DNA from: Dillenia suffruticosa
Taxonomy: Eukaryota; Streptophyta; Magnoliopsida; Dilleniales; Dilleniaceae
Reading direction: 5' to 3'
Assembly: GCA_033439265.1 (NCBI GenBank)
Contig: JAVTVX010000017.1
Location: 8,268,001-8,332,000, forward strand
DNA: 64,000 bases
The notes below the pieces were generated by a model. That model was given only the letters and a program-made list of their open reading frames with translations, did no database searches and was not told where the DNA came from. The first letter of the stretch is position 1. Every line of letters starts with the position of its first letter. The position numbers were made by a program, and so were the translations under genes. This document shows, piece after piece, positions 1 through 11,526 of the stretch.

Positions 1-719
1 ATCAATTTTTTTTTTTTTTTTTTGGTGCAGAAGAAGATGGGGATATATTCTTGTAATTCTAAACTGACCGTAAGTTTTGTCAAACAGTAGTTAAATTTGT
101 ATCTTGTAAGCTTACATCACATATGTATAATATGTGTGTGTGTGTGTGTGTGTGTGATCAACATATATTGCATATTTTATATGTAATCTCAACTTCATGC
201 CGTTGGCTGATAACATAATCAAGGTAAGCAAACGCGGCCTACAATGGTCAACATCAAGGAATTTTGGTAACATCAAACTAAATCGTAGCCGTTCATTTCA
301 TGGACCTCACCTAATATGATTTTTGTTACCTATATCTTATTTTTCTTATCATTCGCTGGATTTTATGTATATTATTATTATGTGTAAAAATCTTGTGAAT
401 AAAAAAGAATTAAAATTTAATTTTTAATATTAAAAATTCAACATTATCTCAATTAATTCTATCCAATTTTTACAAAACACACCCTACACAATAATTGGAC
501 TAGGACTTAACACGCGTGTAATGATGATTGAATATGTGCCTCTTGATTCAATGACATTTATCATTTATCATTTATTTCACCAAACCTAGGCATCTAAACC
601 TTAATCCTAATAATTGAGATTGATGATTTAAAAAGCAAAAAAAAAAAAGCTAACAAAAAATATTAATTTAATTTATATGAATTCTCTTACGCCACTCATC
701 CTATTTTAAGTCATCTTTT
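1..719. other. AT-rich intergenic DNA with a (TG)12 microsatellite
   Basis: No coding region is supported here. The only clear structure is a TG dinucleotide run at 133-156. The rest is AT-rich with short homopolymer runs. Confidence 0.7.
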
Positions 720-1570
720 CATTTAAATTCCTTAACTATCATATCTTTACACATAAATTATATTCAAATTTTCAATTGTCTACTTCTATATTTTATTAAA
801 TTTCATATATTTAAGTTCTTGATTATCTTAATCGGTGCATTTTTAAATTTTTTTATCTATATCCAAATTATCTCAAACGACACTCTTCCATCGTATTTAT
901 GATTGAACTAATTTCTAATTTATTACAAATTTTTTCATTTCTAATTTTACCATACATCCACCAAACCATTCTCATTTGTATTACAACCATTTTTTGTTTT
1001 GTTGTTGTTTAATACAATTATTACTATACTATAATGCAGATCTTACCGCGACTCTATAAAACTTTTTCTTCAAATACAGTAGTTTCGTGCGATTACAAAA
1101 AATTTCGAATATTTTTCTCTATTTCATTTAACCCACTTGAATTCTATTATTCACATCCAAATTTTCAATGGTTTATTTTTACGTTTTACTAAATTTCATA
1201 TATTTAATTTCTTGATTATCTTAATCGGTGTATTTTTTTGTTTTCTTTATTTATACCAAAATCACCTCAAACGATACTCTTCCATCGTATCCACAATTGA
1301 ATTAATTTCTAATTTATTATAAATTTTTTCATTTTTAATTCTATATTTTCTAATTTTACTACACATCCACTAAACAATTCTCATTTTTGTTACAATTATT
1401 TTTGTTTTTATTGTTGGTTAATAACCCAACACTCATTACCATACAATAGTATAGATTTTATCGCGATTCTATAGAAGTTTCTCTTCAAATACAGTAATAT
1501 CGTGTGATTGCAACAAAATTTCGGATACTCTTCTCCATTTCATTTTACCCACTTGAATTCTATGATTTAC
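720..1570. repeat. Tandem duplication, about 395-415 bp, of the LINE 3' region
   Basis: Two diverged direct copies lie head to tail, about 720-1137 and about 1138-1555. Landmarks such as CTTGATTATCTTAATCGGTG occur at about 818 and 1211. CTCTTCCATCGTAT recurs 394 bp apart, and the tract ending ACCCACTTGAATTCTAT about 418 bp apart. The units fall in the C-terminal part of the LINE reading frame. Confidence 0.7.
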
Positions 1571-1642
1571 ATTCTGATCTATATTATCATCATTTTGAGT
1601 GATGAAATCAAAATATCTAAAATATTCACTTTTTGATACATT

Positions 1643-2130
1643 TTATCCATATAACATAATCGTTTTTTCATCATTTCGATAATTGTCGTTATATCTACAT
1701 CTCATATATTCAGTTTTTGATCCACTTAATCTAAATTTCCTGAATTTTAGTGTGACTCTCCATAATTCTAATTTAATACTAATATCATCTCTAATTTTAT
1801 AAACTAATACTATATTATTTGTAAAAAATATACCGCGGTATTTTATTTTTAATATTTTTTTATAATTTCGTCTATTACCATTATAAAAAAATATATGATT
1901 TAATGTCAAATTTTGAAAGAATCCAAAATTAATAAGGAAGTTATCGCTGAGACCTTCATCAATTCTTACATTGGTTATAACTCTCTCAAACATATCTCTA
2001 ATTAAATTAATGTATTTCAAAGAGAGCTCTTTTTTCATCTGCGTTCATCACAAAACGTTTTTAGGAAGCCTATCATATGCTTTTTATAAATTAATGAATA
2101 TCGTATATAAGTTTTTTTTTCTATAGTTTA
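1643..2130 (-). pseudogene. LINE reverse transcriptase remnant
   Basis: The minus strand reads INL-stop-KAYDRLPKNVL and then a 131-codon open stretch at 1643-2038. That stretch contains LKYINLIRDMFERV, a degenerate IVLVYKIRDDISIKLELWR and FRKFRLSGSKTEYMRC. These match the fingers-palm region of plant LINE reverse transcriptases, where the active site normally reads FADDIVLI. Here that site is replaced by FFTNNIVLV, so the catalytic aspartates are lost. A large internal deletion before the active site is likely, because the palm is much shorter than usual. Confidence 0.75.
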
Positions 2131-3123
2131 TATATCTTCATCAAATATTTTAATAAGTGAATTATTTTTGTGATAAATTTTTTTAACATAAATCTAAACT
2201 AATTTTGAAACACATTTATTTTCAATTTCAATTATAGTTTATCACTCTCACTTTCATAATTTCATTATATGGGTCATAAGTTTAATTTTTTTGTAGTTGG
2301 AGTAATTTTGTATATCTCATTTATTTTTATTTAGTGGTATAAGTATACTTTTCCTTCATATTTGGGAATTCTCTTGATTTGTCAAATTTTGTTGAAAATA
2401 TCCATATTATTATACTAAATTCATCCAAATATTTTCATATTTCAATGAAAATGTTATCAGATCCTATTGTTTTATTATTTTTCATTCTCTTTAAAATCTC
2501 ATTCGCTTCATGAAAACGAATTTTACGTTTAAAATCTCTATTAATCTCTTTTACAAATAATTCGATATTTTCTTATATATATTGTAATTTTAATATTAAA
2601 AAAATTATCAAAATAGTTTTTTCAATGTTTTTTTATTTCCTCATTTTTTACAAATATATTATTGGTTTCACTCTTAATACTTTTAATACTATTTAGATTT
2701 TTTTTCTCTTTCTCTCTTTTAATTTGGCAATTCTGTAAATATCTTGTTTTTCGTTTTTAGTTTCCAATCTTTTATATAATTCGTTATATACCTTACTTTT
2801 TGATTCGTAGATAATTTTTTTCACATATTTTTTTATACTTTTGTATTTTTCATATATATCAACTACTACTATTACCTTTAAAATTTTTATAATACTCGCA
2901 TTTGATTCGAATAGTAATTTGTATTTTTTCGTTTTATCACTATGATTCCTTGCCTATTAAGGTCTGACGTTTAGAAATACAAAAAATCTCCCTATCTATA
3001 CTCTTAATATAAATAGACATTTCTTTCTACATTATTTTTGAATCATCATTAGCAGAATAATTTGTTATTTGAATTAATTTGTTTTTAAAAATCGTCATCT
3101 TTTCTTTTTTTAAATTCTATCAG

Positions 3124-3890
3124 TTAATTCCTAATTTTACAAATAGACGATACTTTTTTTTTTAATCTTTTGGGCACATATATATCCAAAACTAAGAGTT
3201 TATATTGAGTTGTTATACTCTTCTCTGATATAATTTTGTAATATTTATAAGTCATTTTATCATATCTTTTAGTGAGCAAAAAATCTAATTGACTAGTATT
3301 GAACTCATTTCTATATGTAACTATATGCAACTTTTTTTCTTAAAGAATGTGTTTACAAGTATCAAATCAAATGTTGTGGTAAATTCTAAAATGGTACCTC
3401 CTGTCTCATTCCTACTACAAAATTCAAAGTCTTCATGTATGATTTTGAATCCTTCATTCCTCTCTCTTACATGTCTATTTATGTCTATTCTAATAAATAA
3501 TTTCTTTCCATTATGTATGATTTGTATAAATTTATCTAAATTCTCTTAAAATTGTTTTTTACTAATTGTATTTATACTTATTTGGAGTGTATACACATTG
3601 ATTATATTAACTATATTTTCTCCACCTATCAACTTGACAAACATAATTCGATTTCAATTTCTTTTTATCTTTATTGTATCTTCTAATAAATCTATATGTA
3701 TAATTACTTTACTCTATTCTTAATTTTATCCCTACCTATATAACAAAATTTATAATCATAAAAATACTACTCCAGATTTCTCCTCCTCCCACTTAGTTTC
3801 TTGAAAACATATGATATCAATATTTCGTCTGTTTATTATTTTTCTTATTTTTCCTAATTTGTTGGTAAAAGATTTTATATTCCAAGTGGT
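3124..3890 (-). pseudogene. LINE endonuclease remnant
   Basis: This is an apurinic/apyrimidinic-type endonuclease domain of the LINE. The N-terminal TTWN motif and the QETKW motif carry the conserved Asn and Glu of this fold. A later DINRHV corresponds to the usual GDFNGH motif, with its glycine lost. The C-terminal part is the longest surviving open stretch (68 codons, 3124-3330), with TTQYKLLVLDIYVPK matching the family pattern T-T-Q-H-R-L-L-V-L-D. Several in-frame stops break the domain. Confidence 0.75.
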
Positions 3891-3900
3891 TAAACGAATT

Positions 3901-4400
3901 CAATTTTTATGAACTAATTTATTTATCTACACCTTAAAATCTCTTGTTAACTTGTTATTATACACGGGATATGATATATCGTCAAAATGTTCTAAAAGTT
4001 TTTCTATAATTATCCCTCATTTAATCAATTGAAAAAAGATTTTATACTATCCGTTGACATACCACAATTATGAGTTGGATCATGTAAACTCCTGTTAGTA
4101 GAAATTATATAATTTATATTATATAAATAATTATTTATTGATTATAAAAAGGCAAAGGTGAGATAAAGGAAAACGGCCTCTAAAATTGTTTTAAATAAAA
4201 GTTATAAAAGTCATAATTTAATCTATACATATTTTGGAGAGAGGGGGTAGCACATGGAGAGAGTGCAGGCGCACATTCATGTTCATTCAAGTAATCGGTT
4301 TGTTTTATTTTATGATTTGTATTAAATAATTTATATGTTGGGAAAACAAGAGCGTGCAGGTGCAACATCGAGAGAGAGAGAAGTAGGTGAAGTCCTCCTC
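3901..4400. other. Intergenic spacer upstream of the ERF promoter
   Basis: This is AT-rich sequence without a supported gene. Short GA runs occur at about 4371-4382. Confidence 0.5.
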
Positions 4401-4408
4401 ATACACAC

Positions 4409-4746
4409 ATGTGGTGTGAACGCGTCTTGGTCAAATATAAAAATCATCGAAAATTCCTCAATCTAATCAAATCAAACTATCAACCGACACCTGCCCGTCG
4501 CCAATGGACACGTGCCTGTTACCCTTCACAAATGGGTCAACACGCGTCTGGCTCCCATTGGTTGCAGAACATTGACTGGAGGAATCTTACGTCATCAACA
4601 CAGTCCCACTACATCAACAAATGATAAGTTAAATTAAAAACGGACTAATTAAATTAATTTATGTATAATCAAAGAAAAAAAGAGTTTTAAATTTCAAGAT
4701 TATCGAGGCAGGAGTGAGAAAACTAGGGGCCTACACGCCTATATAA
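4409..4746 (+). promoter_or_regulatory. Proximal promoter of the RAP2.4-like gene
   Basis: A TATA box, CTATATAA, lies at 4739-4746, about 600 bases before the start codon. Upstream there is a perfect G-box CACGTG at 4509-4514 within ACACGTGCC, the core used by bZIP and bHLH factors and in ABA-response elements. TTACGTCA, a bZIP-type site, is at 4587-4594. AACGCG, the inverse of the CGCGTT core bound by CAMTA factors, is near 4419. A second ACGCGT lies near 4540, and W-box cores (TTGAC) occur near 4572. This mix is typical of stress-responsive genes, which fits the RAP2.4 family. The elements are seen; their use is inferred. Confidence 0.55.
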
Positions 4747-4769
4747 CCCCCTCGCCGCCCCCAAACATT

Positions 4770-5344
4770 AACACCAGAGCGTGGTGAGCGAAATATACAC
4801 CGACAAAAAAAAGAAGAGAAAAAGATAAAAACAGTGTTTCGGGTGATTTTGTTGACTGCTTTCCGTTTTCTACTTCTCAGTACCCCCCCTCTCTCGCATC
4901 CCGCTTCTGTGATCCCTTTCTGTTGATCATCTGTCTTTCTAAAATTTTGGGTTTGTTTTCTTGAAGAAAATTTTTTTTTTTTTTTGAGAAAAAGCAAACT
5001 TAGAGAAAATTTCAGATTCAGCCGAGAGGCAGGTGTTTTCCAGAATAGAGATCTATTGTTTTTATTTTTTTTTGGTTTCAAAGTAGATTTATTTGTTTTT
5101 GGTCTTAGATAATCAGCTAAGAGGGTTGTTTTTGATCCCTTGAAAGTTGGTGATTTCTTCTTTTGAAGGTGTTCAAAGGGTTTCATTATTTCAAAAAAAA
5201 AGCCCCTTTGATTTTTCTTTTTCTTAGAATCGAAAGCTTAAACCTGTTATATTTTGATAAAATACAGGTTGGGTTGGTAGAAAATTTTGATATTTCTTTT
5301 TGTTCATTTGTCTTCTAATATAGTTCTTTGTTCTTTCAAGAGAT
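4770..5344 (+). other. Long 5' leader of the RAP2.4-like mRNA
   Basis: Between the TATA box and the start codon there are about 570 bases rich in C, T and poly-A/T runs. I find no upstream ATG in this interval, so the first ATG at 5345 would be used. A leader intron cannot be excluded: AAGGTG near 5166 resembles a donor, and TTCTTTCAAG just before 5342 resembles an acceptor. Confidence 0.5.
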
Positions 5345-6463
5345 ATGGCAGCTACAATAGACATGTCGAATGGAAGGCCTTTGGTGAACTCGGATCCTTT
5401 TAGAGGTGAGCTTATGGAAGCACTTGAACCTTTTATCAAAAGTGCTTCTCCATTGAGCCCTTCTGCCAATTTCTCCTCAAATCCTATGACCCCTTCTTTC
5501 TCCTCTTCTTCTCCTTCTTCTTCTGTGTCTTCCTTTGATTTCCCTTCCTCTCCTTATTCTTCATATTCTTCTTTTCCTTTCTCTTCTCCTTCTCTTCCTC
5601 CTTTCTCTCATTCTCAAACACAGCCCAATTTCTACCCCAACACTTGCTCAACCTCAACAACCCAAGTATTTTCCAACGGGTTCTCGGGTTTAGAGCAGTC
5701 GGGTCATATCGGGTTAAACAATCTTACCCCATCTCAAATCCACCAGATCCAACTCCAGATCCAATTCCAAAACCAACAACAGCAAACAAGCGAACTTTGC
5801 CAACAAAATAACCATCTCAATTCTCTTCTTGGTCCGAAACCCGTACCCATGAAGCAACCGGGTTGCCCCGCTCCAAAGCCAGCAAAGCTCTACAGAGGCG
5901 TTAGACAACGCCACTGGGGCAAATGGGTCGCGGAGATCAGACTACCCAAGAACCGAACCCGACTCTGGCTGGGAACATTCGACACTGCCGAGGAAGCTGC
6001 TTTGGCTTATGACAAAGCCGCTTTTAAGCTCCGAGGAGACTTTGCTAGGCTCAACTTCCCGAATCTCCGCCACGAAGGCTCAGTCGTAGGAGGTGAATTC
6101 GGGGAGTACAAGCCTTTGCATTCCTCTGTAGACGCGAAACTTCAAGCCATCTGTGAAAACCTTGCTCACAACACTTCACAGAAACGAAGGAAATCTAGTA
6201 ATTCTAAGAAGCCCCGGGTGAGTTCGGGTTTGGTTCAAAGCGCTGAAGTTCAGAAGAGTCCAGGTGGTAGCAGTAATCAGGTGGAGAGCTACTCATCGCC
6301 GTGTGATGTGTCTGCGGGATCATCTTCGCCTCTGTCATCGTCTGAACTGAATTTCTCGGATTTTGCTGATGAGCCTCAGTTGTGGGAGGATGTTACTCAG
6401 AATTTGATGTTGCAGAAGTTTCCATCGTGGGAGATTGATTGGTCTAGCATTCCATCTTCTTAG
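5345..6463 (+). CDS. RAP2-4: AP2/ERF transcription factor, RAP2.4/RAP2.13-like (DREB subgroup A-6)
   Basis: Intronless gene encoding 372 residues, a nuclear DNA-binding transcription factor. The single AP2 domain spans about residues 181-240, beginning [20 protein letters not shown] and ending ARLNFPN. It has the WLG and [11 protein letters not shown] elements of the helix. The position-14 Val and position-19 Leu (VAEIRL) fit DREB subgroup A-6 rather than classic DREB1/2, which have Glu at 19. The N-terminus (residues 33-90) is Ser/Pro-rich. A Gln-rich stretch (about 130-150) may activate transcription. A basic [12 protein letters not shown] (280-291) is a likely nuclear signal. The C-terminus is acidic and aromatic ([16 protein letters not shown]), a group-specific tail. 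In Arabidopsis, RAP2.4-type factors act in light, ethylene, drought and redox responses; the role here is inferred. The start is the first ATG after a leader without ATGs. The gene looks intact. Confidence 0.95.
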   Translation: MAATIDMSNGRPLVNSDPFRGELMEALEPFIKSASPLSPSANFSSNPMTPSFSSSSPSSSVSSFDFPSSPYSSYSSFPFSSPSLPPFSHSQTQPNFYPNTCSTSTTQVFSNGFSGLEQSGHIGLNNLTPSQIHQIQLQIQFQNQQQQTSELCQQNNHLNSLLGPKPVPMKQPGCPAPKPAKLYRGVRQRHWGKWVAEIRLPKNRTRLWLGTFDTAEEAALAYDKAAFKLRGDFARLNFPNLRHEGSVVGGEFGEYKPLHSSVDAKLQAICENLAHNTSQKRRKSSNSKKPRVSSGLVQSAEVQKSPGGSSNQVESYSSPCDVSAGSSSPLSSSELNFSDFADEPQLWEDVTQNLMLQKFPSWEIDWSSIPSS

Positions 6464-6790
6464 TTCTTATTTTGTTAAGTGTTCTTTTTACTTTTTGGGA
6501 AGTTCAGGTCATGGGTTTTTTGTATATCTTTTCTTTGTATGGGTCAGTTGTAATGTGCATTTAATTGTAGTAGGCATCGCATACGGCTGTAACTCTGCAA
6601 TGAAGTTTTTGACAATAGCAGAGTTTTCAGCTGTTTGAATTTGTCTATGTAATGTAAAATAGGAGATGAAGTATTTCGGTAGCTGCGGTCTTGGCTGGTT
6701 TTTGTCATGCTTGACCAGAGCAATGAATTACCTTGTGATGTAAGGCTTTAATTTAATGTATTTCTTTCAAACCTTCTTGAACGATTAGCT
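6464..6790 (+). other. Probable 3' untranslated region of the RAP2.4-like gene
   Basis: T-rich sequence after the TAG stop with several TGTAA/TTTGT-type elements common in plant 3' ends. The exact poly(A) site cannot be seen. Confidence 0.4.
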
Positions 6791-7319
6791 GTAAATTTGG
6801 ATTTGTTTATATTACTGCCATGTCTCCAAATTACACTATGTTTCACTCCTAGTAATTGAACAAAAGGAATTTCTTGGTTAATTACTGTGGTAGAGTTTGT
6901 GTAAGAGCCACTGTTACCGAAAAATCTATGGAGATGCTTTGGAGGATAAATTGAAATTTTTTATTTGTAGGTGGAAGGGGGCTGGCATGGCAACCCGGCG
7001 ACATTTTTGGAAGCGAAGCAGAGTGATTATTCGTAAGGTGTTTCTCTTTGGCCCGACACGTTCACGTTTTACGTTGGAATGGGAAGATAAATTTGATTCA
7101 TTCGAGGTATGGCCGTGGCATTTGGCAACATCATACTTATGCTTTGTTTGTATTCCTCGAAGCTCCAAATGGGTAATGACTGTCCCCAGCATTTGGTTAC
7201 ACCAGCGTGGATGCTATGGGAGTATGTATTCCGGTTCACTGAATCCATTCCCATCAAATTTTATATTTTTGCATTGAAACTTGTGGTTTAATCATAACAT
7301 GACAAAATATTATGCGTAG

Positions 7320-7323
<4 letters not shown>

Positions 7324-7355
<32 letters not shown>
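7324..7355. repeat. (CT)16 microsatellite
   Basis: Uninterrupted CT dinucleotides downstream of the RAP2.4-like gene. Confidence 0.95.
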
Positions 7356-7356
<1 letters not shown>

Positions 7357-9613
7357 GCATTGGAATGGATCACGTGGAATGGATCACGAGATGATGTTCA
7401 AGCTTTAAAGCTTTGATTCCATAAAATTCTTTTATCCAGTCTCCTGAGTGGTCAATTGCTTCGTAAAAGGGTAAGTGGACATGTTTCCTGCTGATTTTAA
7501 CACTTAATTAATATGACAAAATATAAAATTTCTCTACAAAATGTTTTTTCTTTCTTTTTTCCCTCCGAGTAATGCTATCATTTTTTGATAATGCATTAAA
7601 TAAATTATTTGATTTTTTATTTGATTATCAAAAATTAGACTAATTTGATTTAAATAGTTGTGGGTTTAATTAAGAGATTGAATTTTTAAATAATTTTTTA
7701 TTTTTAAAACTCGAATTTAAAATATTGATTAAGAGAATTTAATAAACTGTCATTGTGGTTGGTAAATAAATTATTTGATAATGCATAATAAGTCATAAAC
7801 ACTTAATATTAGGTAAAGTTCACAAAAAGTCGAACCTAAACTTAATCCAACATCGATTTCATTTCTAAAAACTTAAGGCTAATGTAGAGGTGAGTTGCAC
7901 TATTCTAATCAGCTCTTAGTGGAAATTGTCCGGTGCTAGTTGATTTGGTAATGCAGCATATGTGAAGAATATGAACATGGAGATCTTAGGGGACCAAAAA
8001 CAAAGGTAGGGATTCATGGAGACTTTAGGGAAAAAACAATGTCTCCCTTGATATGTAATCGTGCTTAAAGTTAGAAAGACCAACCACTGAAGGAAAGTTC
8101 AAACATAGAACAAGTTGGAATACGAAATTTTTAGCGTAGGATTCAGAAAAAGGAAAGAGTCATATCATATGGATTTTTTATGCATTCAAAAGAAAAATTG
8201 AAAACTTGTAGGTAAGTTGTTTCAAGAGAGCAAGAAAGGAACATGTTAAAACTTGTCGATATGTGACAACTGGCTTTGCCTGTACATTTAAGGCATGGGA
8301 CTGCAAGGATTGCTCACAATGACTTCATTCTTAAGTCTACAAGTTTCCAGCAAACTAAGATAAAACCACATACAAGTATTAAACCATAATGGAAATTAGG
8401 AATTAATCACTTTATAAGACTGTTTAACATAACAAGCATAATTTATAGAAAAATGAAATGGATTGATGTTGATTTATAATAAGACATTTATACATGACAT
8501 GGTAGTACCAAAAACGTATATTATTGCTTTCAATAGATTTGGGGTTGTATCCTTTTGATGGACAACCTTTATTTGAAGCCCGTCATGCATCATATGCACA
8601 TCACAATTATTGGCCTTATGCCCTCTTTCCTTTTGCTTAAGGGACTTGAGTATGTATGCGTCTGCCCCAATCACTCGAGAGTTTTGAACAGCTAAGTTGG
8701 ACAATTGTAAGTGAATGAAAAAATAAATGTTTGATGTCCATGAAACTGTAATAGTTATATATATATATACCAACTAACAGATGATTTAGTGAGATTGAGT
8801 GTTGGTTTCTTTAATTAAGTGTCGGGTTTAAAATTTAAAAATAAAAAAAATTATACAGGAAGAATCGTTCATAAATAGAACCTTTACAAACGTTTGAATC
8901 GAATTAATCAGAATATAATTTTGGATATCGAAAACAAAAAAATACTTATAAAATGTGGACTTTCCCTCTATCTTGAAGGTATCTTAGTGGTCAATATTAT
9001 TAATCCTCCTCTGCATTTATAAGCTTATAAGTTTACGTTTGTTTTTTTTTATAATAATTTGTAAAATTGAGGAAGAATTTCAAAAATTTTTCCTATATAT
9101 CAACAAAATAACAAAAAAGCCACTGTCCCTTGATTTGAGAAAAAATAATTTGTGATGGAATGGACAAAAATCTGACGAGACCATTCTCTTGTCCCGCATG
9201 AGGAGGCGGAGATTAGGGGGGATGTTACTCCCCTATTTACCTTTATTCCAACCCCATCTCCTTTCTTTTCAAACATACGCAAAGATACGTTCACACGCAC
9301 ACTGCCAAAAAGATAGATATATGAATATGACTCTCTCAATCTCTTGGGCCTTCTCAGAATCTCTTCCTACTATTTTTTTGAAAGCTAAACCAACTCTTTT
9401 CACATTCTGTAAATTTTCTCAATTTGGCTTTTATTTTTAATTTTTTTTAATAATATTGAATTAAGATATGATTTGATCATGGTCTGCTTTTTCTAAAAGT
9501 ATGCGGCTAGAAGCAAAAGGAGGTGTGAAAATGAATGGAAGGCTGGTGGTGACTTGCAATCCAAGGGTTCTCCGTGAGGAGAGTTGATTGATTTTATATA
9601 TTTCCCTTTTTTT

Positions 9614-9649
<36 letters not shown>

Positions 9650-9670
9650 GAAAAGAAAAGAAAAGAAAAA
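9614..9670. repeat. Poly-A followed by an (AAAAG)n microsatellite
   Basis: About 16 A residues, then about nine AAAAG units. It could be the A-rich tail of an old retroposon, but no body is recognised upstream. Confidence 0.9.
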
Positions 9671-10773
9671 GGGTCAAGTGGGGATTACTTGATGGTAAAG
9701 GTTAGAAAAGGGCTATGATGAGGTCATGGATTCTGTGCTTTACAAGTCTTTGTGGAAACTTTTTTGGGTTCCCTCATGGGATAAGAATCTAATCTGTGAT
9801 GAAGCTTAGGCCAAAGGGTGAAGGATGAAGTGGCTTTCTGAAGTCATTTCATATTGTTTCACATAGAATGACCTCTGAAAACAATCTTTTCCCCATTTTT
9901 ATTTGATTATTAAGAATAATTTGATCAACAACGTATTCGAGAAACATGACAACATTTCAGAGTAAATTTCCAGATTATTATTGTCAAAATCCCAACTAAC
10001 AATCCCGACTAAATTACGTGAAATGCTTTTCTATGTCTCCGGGGCTTGATAAACGTGGAGATACCATGTCCCTTCCGATGTCCCATTCAAAGCGGTGGAA
10101 ACCTTTTCTAATAGGAAAACAAAAAAATAAAAAAAAAAAATCATTTATTGATTTAAAAATGTTAAAATTCATTAAATAAGTATTTTCTTTGTTTCACATG
10201 TGTCTCTTTATTTTATTTTATTTTTTTTAGTTTAAGAGTTATTTTGGAAAAAACAAGAAAATATTAATTTTTTTTCAACTTCACCCCTTATCTCTTGTTA
10301 TTTTCACTTATGTTAAATTATAATATAATAAATTTAATTTTTAAAGGGTAATTTAGTCCATTGAGACTAATTTTACGTAGAATTGTGGTTATCCATTCAT
10401 TCGTAAATAAAATAGAGAGAGAAGCAAATAGTGATATGATACTCTATAATTTGAGTAATTTAGCTTTATATAATTAAACTCTTGTATTTAACTAATTGGC
10501 ATGCGAAAACACACCGAGAATGTGTTATAGTTAGAGAGTTGTCTAGGGTTTTATGGGATTTTAAGTTCATGGTGGCCTTCTCCCATTTTTAGGAAGGAAT
10601 TTATTTGGTGAGATGACTTTTTTCTAATTTTTGTTAATTGAAGTGTCATACTCCTGTAATTTTGTTCATATTACAAGGGTAAGTTGTTTTTATTTAATCC
10701 GAGGGAGAATACGGGACTCATTCCATTTGCAATAATAATCTCTATATAAAGAAATCGAAACACAACAACAAAC

Positions 10774-10960
10774 CCCCGGTGGTCGAGATGGAGTGGTCTT
10801 GGTTGAGTGACTCCCGAACCCGGGTTCGATTCGCTGCGGGGAGAGCAATGAAGAGAATCAGGCGCTTTAAGAGGTGATGGGGTCCATCACATCATTCTGA
10901 AATACTCAGATGACAGCAGCGCTTCTGAGCTCTCCCCCAACCATTTTAATTTATTTTTTT
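10774..10960 (+). mobile_element. tRNA-derived SINE candidate
   Basis: The segment opens with GGTGGTCGAGATGGAGTGG, resembling an RNA polymerase III A box. About 35 bases later comes GGGTTCGATTC, matching the B-box consensus GGTTCGANTCC. The head therefore looks tRNA-derived, but the 3' half does not fold as a tRNA. A body of about 110 bases follows and ends in T-rich sequence, as plant SINEs often do. Target-site duplications were not found, so the limits are approximate. Confidence 0.5.
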
Positions 10961-11214
10961 GTCCTGGGCTGAGCCAACCTTCTTTCTGGGCATTCTTTGG
11001 CCCACCTATGTACGTGCATTCACCCAAACGAGCCTGCTTTGATAAGTTTAACCGAGTTTTCATTGCTCCGACTTTTGCTCCCAATTAACCTTTTTTTTTT
11101 TTGTAGTACTGGGGAAGGAAAGAAAGCAACACCAAGGAACCACGGCCAAAGACACTTACAAACCAGAGGTGACTTCACCTCTAATTCTCTCCAAACCCAT
11201 ACCATCCTCCCAAA

Positions 11215-11526
11215 TCAGGCGACGCGAGGTTCGCTCAAAACATTCAACCTAGCCCCGTTGGCCTGACCTAGATGAGCTAAATGATCAGCACAAACATTTG
11301 CCTCTCTCAACACATGCTTAACAGCACACACGCTTAGCCAGTGTAAGAGCTCTTTGCACTCTTGCAGAATATGGAAGAGAGGATGATCAGCATCAGGTTG
11401 CTCAGCAAGTAGCCCTACCAGAACAGCAGAGTCAGACTCCACTTCCAACTGAAGATAACCCCTCCTTTTGGCAAGATGGAGACCTTCCCTGAGCCCCCAA
11501 AGCTCTGCAAGGACATTTGCTCCCAA
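11215..11526 (-). pseudogene. LINE-type RNase H domain fragment
   Basis: A 103-codon open frame on the minus strand resembles the RNase H-like domain (RVT_3 type) at the C-terminus of plant L1-like LINE proteins. Visible elements are ELWGLREGLHLAKRRG, the catalytic-type ESDSAVLVGLL, a middle CKELLHW, and HVLREANVCADHLAHLG with a conserved Asp before the end. No reverse transcriptase could be read next to it. It may be a 5'-truncated LINE insertion or a captured exon. The frame runs on without a stop on its 3' side to about 11208. Confidence 0.6.

Larger units (their letters stand above)
720..3900 (-). mobile_element. Decayed RTE-like LINE (non-LTR retrotransposon)
   Basis: Read on the minus strand, this stretch contains the parts of a plant non-LTR retrotransposon in the expected order. 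An endonuclease start (TTWNIKSFTNKLGKIRK, then IICFQETKW) lies near 3890-3780. The rest of the endonuclease runs to about 3124, with DINRHV, RNETGGTILEF and LLVLDIYVP. A poorly readable linker follows, then a reverse transcriptase from about 2130 to 1643 (KAYDRLPKNVL, YINLIRDMFERV, SKTEYMRC). A C-terminal region continues to about 1140. Many stops and frameshifts are present, so the element is dead. The part below 1570 is duplicated in tandem. Assignment to RTE rather than another LINE clade rests on remembered motif resemblance. Confidence 0.8.
6791..10773. other. Intergenic region, no gene supported
   Basis: Open frames here are short and unlike known proteins. Visible structure is limited to microsatellites: (CT)16 at 7324-7355 and an AAAAG array at about 9626-9670. 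There is also a short direct repeat TGGAATGGATCACG near 7362-7388. The AT-rich word AAATAAATTATTTGAT occurs twice, near 7597 and 7765. Confidence 0.6.

Noticed and set aside
10774-10850. Possible tRNA gene
   Set aside because: A and B boxes are present, but no acceptor stem or anticodon loop can be drawn. A SINE head fits better.
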